Assembly: GCA_944989445.1 (NCBI GenBank)
Contig: CALYLW010000281.1
Coordinates: 344,824 to 408,823, forward strand
Reading direction: 5' to 3'
DNA length: 64,000 bases
From: Ampullaceana balthica
Taxonomy: Eukaryota; Mollusca; Gastropoda; Lymnaeidae
The position numbers and the translations under genes were made by a program. Positions 36,101 through 48,100 of this stretch are shown here, in pieces. The first letter of the stretch is position 1. The number at the start of each line of letters is the position of its first letter. The notes under the pieces are model-generated. The model was given only the letters and a program-made list of their open reading frames with translations, was not told the origin of the DNA and ran no database searches.

Positions 36101-39100
36101 GTGAGAGGGGACTTCCTGGGTGTCAACTAGGGACAACAGGGGCTACACAGGTGAGAGGGGACTTCCTGGGTGTTAACTAGGGACAACTGGGGCTACACAG
36201 GTGAGAGGGGACTTCCTGGGTGTTAACTAGGGACAACTGGGGCTACACAGGTGAGAGGGGACTTCCTGGGTGTTAACTAGAGGGCAAAAAGAGGCCCAAT
36301 AAAAAAACCTCTAAATTTGTATTGAAATAACTGCATATGATAACTAAATGACATTTCATCTAAATAACCAACAATATATTTCCATCATTTCTCTAAACAT
36401 GTCTTCAGCAGTGCATATCTAAATGAATCGTTGGTTTTTATAAATATAAAACATTTTTAAAAATCTTTTGAAAGTTTATAATGCTAGCATGTCCAATTAT
36501 TTAAAAGCTAGTAAATCACTCATCAGTTTCTAATTTCGTCTTTGAAAGGAGGCTATACATTGTGTTTTAACCATAATCCCCAGCTCTCCATATTGCGGCG
36601 TACTATGGCCAGGCCCAGCTGATTGACATACTCATTAAAAACAATGCCGTTGTTGACACCACAGACTACCTGGGACTCACGCCATTACACCTGGCCTGCC
36701 AGAGAGGATATCAAAATGTCATGGTCAGTCAGGATACTTCATTCCCTGTTCAAATGTAAACCAATCAATTTATGTAAACCAATCATCTTGTATAAACCAA
36801 TCAACTCATATAAAAGAATCAAATCATATAAACCAATCAACTCATATCAACCAATCAACTCATATCAACCAATCAACTCGTATAAACTAATCAAATCATA
36901 TCAACCAATCAAATCATATAAACCAATCAACTCATATAAACCAATCAACTCATATCAACCAATCAACTCGTATAAACTAATCAAATCATATCAACCAATC
37001 AAATCATATAAACCAATCAACTCATATAAACCAATCAAATCATATAAACCAATCAACTCATATAAACTAATCAAATCATATCAACCAATCAAATCATATA
37101 AACCAATCAACTCATATAAACCAATCAACTCATATCAACCAATCAACTCGTATAAACTAATCAAATCATATCAACCAATCAAATCATATAAACCAATCAA
37201 CTCATATAAACCAATCAAATCATATAAACCAATCAAATCATATAAACCAATCAACTCATATAAACCAATCAACTCATATAAACCAATCAACTCATATAAA
37301 CCAATCAAATCATATAAACCAATCAAATCATATAAACCAATCAACTCATATCAACCAATCAAATCATATCAACCAATCAAATCCTATAAACCAATCAACT
37401 CATATCAACCAATCAAATCATATAAACCAATCAAATCATATAAACCAATCAACTCATCAGTGTGACAGTAATTGGTTTTAGCAGTTGCATCATTCATAGG
37501 ATAGAACATCTCTGATATTTTTTTGAAAATCTTTGGGGAAATATGTTGTCTGACATGGGTTTTGTAAAGGGTAATTTTTCTTAATTAAAGATCGAGGTAT
37601 TGATAGATGACCAGCAAAGCCCTTCTGACCAGAAATGGTCTTAAAAGCTTGTTTAGAGGAAATTGGGATAATATAAAAATAAATCAAATTCATATACTGA
37701 AATTTTTAAAAAATGTTTTAAAATCCTATTTGTAAATGCAGGTTGTTTTGAATAGTAGGATGGAAATTATAATTGTTGATACATCTGCTGCACAATTCCT
37801 CAGTTGTTGCTGCTTCATTTTGGAGCTGATGTGATGATGGCAGACAATGAGGGCAACACACCTCTTCACCTGAGCTGTGCCAATGGACACGAGGATGTAA
37901 GTTTTCAACAACCAAAGAATCTTGGTCTCTCTCCATATTTTTTAAATTAATTTTAATCAAGTTAAAAACTCAGTTTTACCAATTGTGTTTTAAAAATTTT
38001 TGGTTTCTACATTTGGTTACAAAAAAGACTGGCACACTCATTGTCTTGTTTTCTTCCTTTTTTTTTCTTTTCTAAACTTAATTACAAATCATCCCCTGCT
38101 ATTAATTCTGGAAGAATAAATTTCAACAAATTTTTAACGATTGGCAGATTTTATTTATTTGTTAATTAATTTTATTAAAAATGAATAATTTAATTTTTTA
38201 ATAATTGCCTTTAACCAATTAAAAAATGTCAATCCTCTTGGTGATTGAGTAGTGTGTAAAGGCGCTTGTGTTCTATGATGCCTACCTAAAGAAACTCAAC
38301 ATCAATGCTGTCAATGAAGCTGGTGACACTCCACTGCACCTGGCAGCCAAATGGGGTTATGGTGAGTCAAGGTGTTTCCTGCTCTGTTATTTTACTTTCA
38401 GCTATTCAATAGGGATAGGCATAAGATGCAATAATCTTCTGCATAGAAGGAGCGTCTGTAACAGATAAGATAGGATATTTTTTCGCTCTTATTCCATTTA
38501 GAAGTGCCAGAGATACAGAATTATTTAAACAGCAGGTGTTCATCATTTGTAAAGTGCCAAGGATATACTGTCGAATAATGCTTTAGATAACCTTGGCGGC
38601 TGGATAGCGAAGTCAATAGTGTGCTCGCCTCACAAGCTGAGGGGCGTGGGATCGATTCCACGTTAAAGCTACTATAATAAATGTTGATGAATGACTTACG
38701 CTAAGAAAGTCCTCCGCTGACCTGGAGAGGGATGGGCGCCGCCAGGTCTATCAAGCCAGAGAATGCTCTAATGGAAACATTAGAACCCCCTACGACTACG
38801 AGGTTATAACGACCACGAGGTTATGGGACTATTTAAACCTTGGGAAAAGTTAAGGTAACGTAACAAATGAAGACCATCACTTGGGAAAATCTGCTTTTTA
38901 ATAGATTTATAAAAAATAAATGAGCAATGGACAGTGGTCAAGCAAGAAAACTTTTTTTTTAAATGGGACTCATTTGCCTATGAAAATGCATGGATTATCT
39001 AATCATGTTTGTCAAGGCAATAGGAAAAAAAAACACTTGATAAAAAATGTGTTCTTTGAAAAGAATGTGTTATAAAATGCCTCAAAAATACCATGAAGCC

Positions 39101-42100
39101 ATTAGGGCTACAAAGTGCTTTTGTGTCTGGACTCTGAACTGATTCTGGTAATTTGTTCAATTCTAGAAAACATAGTCAGGACCTTGCTAGAGAATGGTGC
39201 TAACGCAACCATCACCAACAAAAAGAAGCAGACGCCAGTGTCCTTGGCTCAGAATGTCATAGTTCAAAGGTGGCTCCAGCTGGCAGCTGACGGCCTTGAC
39301 TTTCAACCCAACATTTATCAAGTAAATACACAAACAACTGTATCAAAAAACATTTTTTTTTAAATTTAATAAATTGATGAAATTTGTTTTGATACAAGGT
39401 CAGTTGACTTGTATAAATACTTAGAGCTTTAGCCACCTATCAAACTATTTATATGCCAATAACAGAACAAGAAACGATAAATTCTTAAATATTTAATTTC
39501 ATTTCTAACTGTTGCTAAAAAATTATTTATTTTTTAAAAAAATACCCCATTTAGCATTACTTACATTGTGAAGATGATCTGATCCATAATTTATTGATTA
39601 AATCATTTTGAATTTGAAACAATTATTTTATATAAGTCAAATTGCCATGTGCATTTAAAAAAAAACAAAGGAAAAAAAACTCTATAATAATTAAAATTCA
39701 ATGACGTAAAGAGTATTTCTTTCCCTATTATTTGAGAGAAGCAAATTCAAATGATGTTTTTCGTCATGAACATTATTTTTTTAAGTACCGTGGGTTTGTT
39801 CTTTTATTATTCTAATCATAGTCATTCAAAATATAATGATGTGGAGATAAGTGAGGAGTGTGCATTGTTTGAGAACAATGTTTTCAAGTTGAACTATCAG
39901 TTAGCAAGACAAAATACATTTTTTGTTTTGGCTATAGAACAGTATGTAAAGAGTCCCTGTAATGAGTATTAAATAATTCCTTTTAGAATAACAACATACT
40001 TACCGTATATACTCGTTCGCAAGCCGACCTTTTTTGGACAAAGCCTAGGGGGAAAAGTTGGGGGGTCGGCTTATGAGCGGGTCATAGGTGATTTCTGCAT
40101 GGATATTGAATATCGGTGTTGTTATTATAGATCACCAAGGTCCTTTTCTACATTCTACAAGATTCAACTGCTCTATCAGAAGCTATAATATATTATTAAA
40201 AATCAGCACTTACCTTATTTAATCATTTTATTTATTTTTGTGAACGTTTCAATAAAAATTGTTTTACAAATTTTGTTTTCAACCACGGATTTTAATGTAC
40301 GAGCTTTCGTCACTGTTTACCAAATAATTTTTTTTTAAATACCGGTAACTCTTGCTTAACAAAGAGCAGAAAGACAAAGATAGGCAGTACAAAGTAAACA
40401 ATCATAATGACCGATTTAGCTTGTAGTTTTAAAAAAATATGTACCATTTTTTTAAAGCTGTCCTATTATTTTTGGGGGGTCGGCTTGCGATCGGGTTATA
40501 AACTTTTAATACTTTTCCCTTCCAAAAGTGGGGAGGGGGTCGGCTTATGAACGAACGGGCTATAGAACGAGTATATACTGTAATAGAAATTTTTTAATGT
40601 GTTTATTTATGTGAAGTTGAATTTTCAAAAAAAAATTTATTTCTTGCAGTTTACCAGCCCCAAGGTCAGGTCAAGGTCATCATCCGTGTCATCTACATCA
40701 ACTGCCGCCTCATCTTTCTCCAATCGCCATTCCGCTGAGCTGAGTGCATTAGAGCAGGACTCGGCGTCTCTCCAAGTGGCGTCCATTTCTTTAGACGATG
40801 GCTCAGAGGCCGAGAAGAGAAGGAGGCGAGAAAAACTTTTCAAAGCCATCATTGAGGGAGACATCCAGCTGGTGACTTCTTTGCTCTCACTTTTTATTCT
40901 TCACTTCTCATTGGCTTGATGCTTCGCTAGTCATTTAGTGCTATCCCCTCTATCTTTCTCTACCTCTCCATATAGGTGAATATAGTTGCATCTTGATTGA
41001 ATCAGAACGACTAGGAAACTTTTGACCTAATGTAAACAAACAAAATTAACTTACCCTTGTATATTTTAAACAGTAACAATTTCACTTATTGCTAGTAATT
41101 TTGGTACAACCGGATGAAAAAATGTTTCATGTTAAAAATAATTTTATTAATTGACTGAAAAGGTGATACTTCAAGGGGACATTATTTATATAATTTTTAA
41201 CGCAATTTCCCATGGGATAAATTGCGTTTATATATTTGAAATGTCTGTCAAGCTTGCACATGCAACTCCTCCTGAACCATACCAGATAGAGGGTTTGGGT
41301 CTTTTGCAAATTTGCTAAGGAGGTCACAAGGATGTGCAACTCCCAAAAAAGTACCGAAAAGGTTTATTGTATTTTCTGGAAAATCAAAAAAACTTGAAAA
41401 AAAATCCGTATTTTGTCAATTGCTCGCCAACAATAAAATCTATCGGGTTGAAATAAACGCCAAACGATAGCTAATAATATTTATAACAATGTTGAATACA
41501 GAATTTTTTTAACAACGTCTTTTCGTTCGACTCCTGTAATTTTAGCAGCAATTTTTGAAAGTAATTGTTTTGTTTAGTTTCAAAATTATTGATTTGAAAT
41601 GACTTTTAATGTCATCTAGAATGATAGTTAACGGGGTTTTCCCGCTTTGTGAATGCTTATGTAGACTGTTGCGTGGTGTGCATTATATTGACACATTCTT
41701 GGTGTGATGTGTGTGTGTTCGTTCGTCCGTCGATACGACGAGGACCACTCTAGTCATCCGAGGGTTGTCTGTGCGTGCGCAGATGGCTGATTAGGCCGAT
41801 CCTTGCACGGAAGGTTCGGGAACAGAAGGGACAAGGGACGAGTGCGACATCTCCTGGAGGGTTGACAGCATGGGCCTTTCGGGCTTGCCTCTTCTTTTCT
41901 GCGGCGGTGATCCGGTTTGCCTCACATGACCTGGCACCTTCGTGGATGGAAGAGCGCCAGGTGGATCGGTCCATTGCAGCTCGTTCCCACGTGTCTGGAT
42001 TGATAGCAAACGCTTTCATTGAGGCTTTTAGTGTGTCTTTGAAGCGTTTCTTTTGCCCACCGTGGGACCGCTGGCCATACTGGAGCTCACCATAGAAGAT

Positions 42101-45100
42101 TCTCTTTGGCAGTCTCTCGTCTGGCATTCGGACAACGTGCCCTGCCCAGCGAAGCTGGGTCTGCATCAGGAGGGTGAAGATGCTGGGGAGACCTGCCCTG
42201 GTCAGTACCACTGTGTCTGGAATTTTGTTCTGCCACTTTATGCCAAGAATCTTCCTGAGGCTTGTTATATGAAAGTGGTTCAGCTTTCTTGCATGGCGCT
42301 GATAAACAGTCCAAGTTTCACTAGCATATAGCAGTGTGGGGAGCACCACTGCCCTGTACACTTTCAGCTTGGTCTGGATGGTAATGCCTCTTCTGTTCCA
42401 GACATTAGGGTACAACCTGCCGAAAGTGGAGCTGGCTCTAGCAATTCTGACGTTCACTTCGTCATCGATGGTGACATTTTGAGACAGTGTGCTGCCTAGG
42501 TATGTGAACCGGTGCACTGTGTTGAGTCTCTGGCCGTTGACAGTGATGTTGGGCTCTACGTAGGGCCTTCCAGTGCGGGCTGATGGAGGACCTCAGTCTT
42601 CTTAGTGTTGATTGTAAGACCAAAGTTTGTGCAGGCGCTGGAGAACAGGTTTACACTGCATTGCATGTCGGCTTCTGAGACAGCGTTGAGGGCACAGTCA
42701 TCAGCGAACAGCAGGTCTCTGATGATGTCTGTCATAACCTTGGTTTTTGCCTGGAGCCTCCGAAGGTTGAACAGCTTGCCATCTGTGCGGTACTTCAGGT
42801 TGACACCAACATCCTCGTCTCTGAAGGCCTCTGTCAGCATGGCGGAAAACATGAGGCTAAACAGTGTTGGTGCCAGGACGCAGCCCTGCTTGACCCCGTT
42901 TGTGACTGGGAAAGGATCAGAAAACTCCCCGCTGTCCTGGACTCTGGCCTGCATGCCCTCATGGAATTGTTGCACCAAGACGATGAATTTCCTTGGGCAA
43001 CCGTACTTGGCCATGATCTTCCACAGACCCTCTCTGCCAACAGTGTCAAAAGCCTTGGTCAGGTCAACATAGGTGGAGAACAGGTCGGAGTTCTGCTCCT
43101 GACATTTCTCTTGCAGCTGCCTGGCAGCGAACACCATGTCGATGGTTCCTCGCTCTTTTCGGAATCCACACTGACTTTCAGGCAAGAGTCCTTGGTCAAG
43201 GTGGACTGTGAGGCGGTTGAGCAGGATTCTGGCAAGGATCTTTCCTGCGATAGAAAGCAGGGATATGCCTCTGTGGTTGTCACAAGCCTGTCTACTTCCT
43301 TTTCGCTTATATAGATGTATGATAGTGGCATCTTTGAAGTCCTGCGGGATCGTCACTTGCTGCCATATTAAGAGAAACAACTGGTTGAGCCTTTCAGTCA
43401 GGGCTGTTCCCCCCTCCTTGTAGACCTCACCAGGTGCTTTGCCACTGGAGAGAAGATAGATTGCTTTCTGGGTCTCGAGCAAGGTTGGGGGGTCATCCAA
43501 TGCTTTGTTTGTGGGCACTTGGGGTAGACGATTGATGGCTTCGTCATTGATTGTCGAAGGGCGATTTAGGACGTCATCGAAATGTTTGACCCATCTCTCC
43601 AAGATCTTCTCTTTGTCTGTGATGAAAGTGTTACCGTCTGCGCTGAGGTCGGGGTTTGATCCTGAGGGCGTGGGGCCATATACTTCTTTCAAGGCGTCGT
43701 AGAAGTTTTTATAGTCACGCCTGTCTGCATAGCCTTGGATCTCGTCAGCTTTGTTTGCAGAGCCAATCGTCATGCATCTGACGGAGCTTCTGCTGAACAG
43801 TCTTGCGTATTTTGTTGAGTGCATCTCTCCTTGCCGTGAACTTGGGGTGATTGAGGTAAGCTTGGTGAAGGTGGTGTTTCTCATCCAATAACTGCTTGAT
43901 GTCTTCGGAGTTCTCATGTGTGATGTAGCGTGAGGGGAAATGACGTCATATTGTGTTAAGTTTCAGAATTACTTATTTGAATACTTTTATTGTAATCTAG
44001 AATGATTTCCCTTGAATAAAAAATCAGAAATTCTTTTTGGAAATTGCGCTTAAATACCCATTCGAGTTTTTATTTCTTGTTTTATAATTTTATTTATTAA
44101 TTTTCATTTTTGTCCCACTGAACCAGAATTAATTAGCCTTTTTTTCCTATCTCTTAAATGTTATTTTTATCTCTGAATCACAGAAATCACTAAAAAAAAA
44201 TTCAATTCACATATTGCGTATGCTTTTAACTCTACTTTTCCTTTACAGGTAGATTATATTGCATGCAACTCAAGAATATTATATTTTGTAACAACAAAAA
44301 TTCTAGGTCAAGTTCTATTTTGGGATCCAGCCAGACATGTATGACCAATATGATGATGATGACATCGAGAGTGCACCAGCCACAGCATCTGTTGATGACA
44401 TGTGTCATCCACTGTGTCAGTGTGACAAGTGCCTTGGCATTCAAAAGGTACACCTCATCTATCTCATAATGACATTGGTTTTTCTATGAAACCAGAAAGC
44501 GTGTCCATTGTCTATGAAATAAGTACATATTCTGCTCTCTTGTTGGGAAGTATTTGTGTACATGAATGAAACCCCGTGTACACCATTCAATCTTCTCTGT
44601 ACTAAATAACCTACACGTAGAATTACATCAATAGCCCTGAGCGTAAGGCCCTTAAGATCCGGGGTAAAATTCTCCCACTATCATGCCCCCCCCCCTCCCT
44701 TATTTAAAGAACTTAAAGCTAGGGGACAAACCCAGGGTGTTCCACTCTGAGCGGGCCGCCTGGCCACCCAGTAACATGGTCGGAGGTTCCTTCCCTTAAA
44801 TTTAACCCACAAAGGAGTGGTGGGATTTATTTAACGATCAGCTACTTTCTCGGCGCAACACCGCCGGCTCTGCTTACGGGTCTTTTTGCCATCTTATTAA
44901 CTTTTCAGCTCTTAAACTTCGAATTTGGTTTATTACTGTTTCCCATTCCTCCGCAGGCAACCCGCAAATCTGGGGAGTCCCTGAGTGTTGACGTCAGGAC
45001 TTCGACGGGCTACAGTCCTATCCACATGGCTGTGCTACACAGCCACTCGGACATAGTGGCCCTCCTGATTGCTCTCAACGCCAACATCAGCACACAGAAC

Positions 45101-48100
45101 CACAAGAGCCTCACCCCTCTACATCTGGCTTGCTGTATGCGCAACAGTTTGGTAAAGGACATCATTACTTCATGTCATATAAACAGCAGTAAAGGCAATC
45201 ATTACTTTTCATATAAACAGCAGTAAAAGCAATCATTACTTTTCATATAAACAGCAGTAGAGGCCATCATTACTTTTCATATAAACAGCAGTAAAGGCAA
45301 TCATTACTTTTCATATAAACAGCAGTAAAGACAATCATTGCTTCATGTCATATAAACAACGTATTTGAGTGATGTGCGATGTTATTATTGTTCCTACTAT
45401 AATTACCTTAGGTTAAGTGTAAAAATAAAATTTCCCAACGCCATTATTGAAGCATTTTAGAACCTTCGTTTCAGATATTTTAATTAAATAAATGGTCCTC
45501 CTACCGCATTTGTATTTATTCAAACTCAAAAATCATAAGAAAATGCACAAACTTGATAAAGTGCCAGTGAACAAAATAATTCTAATCATTAAATTAAACC
45601 TCTTTCATAAACCTTTTCTTCTACAATCTGTGATTTGTGGAATTTGGATAAAAAAATTTATAGAAAATATGCAAGTGTCAATCATTAATCTACCGCCTAA
45701 CAAACCAAATCTAAACAACACCTTTACCCCCCCCCCACCCCACACTTTATCAGGGCACGGTGCCCCCACAACCACACACTTTATCAGGGCACGGTGCCCC
45801 CACCCCACACATTATCAGGGCACAGTGCCCCCACCCCTCACCCACACTTTATCAGGGCACGGTGCCCCCACCCCCCCCCCACGTTATCAGGGCACATTGC
45901 CCCCACCTCCCACTTTATCAGGGCACGTTGCCCCCACCCCACACTTCATCAGGGCACATTGCCCCCACCCCACACATTATCAGGCCACAGTGCCCCCACC
46001 CAACACATTATCAGAGCACAGTGCCCCTACCCCTCACCCACACTTTATCAGGGCACGGTGCCCCCACCCCACACTTTATCAGAGCACAGTGCCCCCACAC
46101 CACACATTATCAGGGCACAGTGTCCCCACCCCACACATTATCAGGGCACAGTGCCCCCACCCCTCACCCACACTTTATCAGGGCACGTTGCCCCCACCCC
46201 ACACTTCATCAGGGCACATTGCCCCCACCCCACACTTTATCCTTTATCAGGGCATGGTGCCCCCACCCCTTACGGTCAGTCTTTATTGATTACAGTTTTC
46301 TGTCCCACAGATAACAGACATGCTGGTCAAGGCCGGGGCAAAACTGGACGTCCAGGACATCAACGGGGACACGCCACTGCTGATAGCTTCCTCCAACGGG
46401 TTTCTCAACGGTGTACAGATACTCATTAAGGTGATGCCTGGATGTGTTTAAATTGTTCATTTGGTCCTAATATTAACACTATCTGTTACATGCCAGTACC
46501 TGGATATATTAGTGTGTGCAAGTTGGTTTGCTCTTATCAGATGTAATCAACTCTGGTGGTTTCGTCTTAAATTATGCCATTTGGACATAGAGCAGTAACT
46601 TTGTTGGATTATATACAACTTTTGTCATAGAACAGTAACTTTGTTGGATTATATACAACTTTTGACATAGAAATTTGTCAAAGCTCAGATAGTTCACTGC
46701 AGGATTCTGAATCTGGTTCATGTTTTATTACACATTGGTTACTTCCCCCTGTTGGTAGTTTGCCGTTTTGCCAATGAAATCATTCCAAAAAATGGCACTT
46801 ACCTTATTTTTTTGTGGTTCTTGATATTCTAATAAAGATTTGTCTGAATCATTTAATAAGTCAAAATTTTCTCAGAATCAAAAGTTCTTAAATTTAAATA
46901 AAACTAAAAAACCAATGAAAAATCAGGAAATGAATTTTTTGCAGAAAATAAATCTGGCTGGAAACTAAGGCAACTAAAAATATGAGGTAAAGATATATAG
47001 ACAATGAGAACCTGTTTTGCATTCATTATTGTATAAAATAGGAATAATTAAGAAAACTGCTCTTGAAATTCTATCCCTCTAATCAGATGGACAGCTCCAC
47101 ATGGTACCTCCAGACCACAGGATCAGATAATGAGGCTCTGGTGTCATTTCCTTAATATTTTGCGCAGCATTCTTTACTATGTCATATCCAAATAAAGTGA
47201 CCTTATTCAATTTAAAGGTGCACAGTGGTTGAGTGGCATGCACGCTCAGTTGGCGTACGCATGGCCACGGGTTCGAATCTCCATGAAGGCAGGGATTTGT
47301 TTGAGCTGAGTCCACCTAGCTCCGAATGGGTACCTAACACTAGTGTGGGACCGGCATGGCCCGTGTACGCAATAATCTTCTGTATATAAGGAGCGTCTGT
47401 ATAGATAAGACAAATATAAGACAAGATCATGGAATAAACTCTCCACCTATCAAGGGTATAGGGCAGTGAAAACAAGACAAATATAAGACAAGGTCATGGA
47501 ATAAACTCTCCACCTATCAAGGGTATAGGGGAGTGAAAACGCAAGCAGTTAAAGAATTAATGTATGGGATTATGCTGAAGATTTGTGCATTCTTAAAGAG
47601 TCTAAGATGACTTTTTTCTCATTGAACAGGCCGGGGCTGATCCCAATGTCACCAACATCAAAGGGAACACGGCCCTTCACGAGGCTCTGTTGAGGAACAA
47701 CGCTGACATCACCAACGCTCTGCTCCACGCGGGGGGCGACACCAGGATCAAGAACAAACAGGGGAGGCTACCATTAGATGAAACACAAGTAAGGAAAGTA
47801 ATGCTTTTAACTAAATAAATGGAAATGATTAGGTAACATCATTGAATGATATCATGATTAGCTAGTATCATTGAATGATATAATGATTAGCTAGTATCAT
47901 TGAATGATATCATGATTAGCTAGTATCATTGAATGATATAATGATTAGCTAGTATCATTGAATGATATAATGATTAGCTAATATCATTTAATGATATAAT
48001 AATTAGCTCATATCATTAAATGATACTTTTATCAGTAGTTCTGGCAATGATGAACCTACCATAATGTGGTCACTTGTTATTTTCCTTGTTATCTCCTCAA

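Larger units (their letters stand above)
41745..43935 (-). mobile_element. Non-LTR retrotransposon (LINE), 5'-truncated, antisense in ANKRD27 intron 20
   Basis: This is a 2.2-kb copy with reverse transcriptase and a C-terminal C2H2-type finger. Parts are annotated separately. The copy lacks an endonuclease domain, so it is 5'-truncated. The rest of intron 20 (40872-41744, 43936-44306) shows nothing else. Confidence 0.88.

Noticed and set aside
36623..37465. 280-codon frame of NSYKPI-type repeats
   Set aside because: It begins in a real exon in the wrong frame and runs through an 18-bp intronic array.
45492..46429. 265, 211 and 184-codon frames rich in Pro and His
   Set aside because: Three overlapping registers of a C-rich minisatellite; the last part of one is exon 23 read out of frame.
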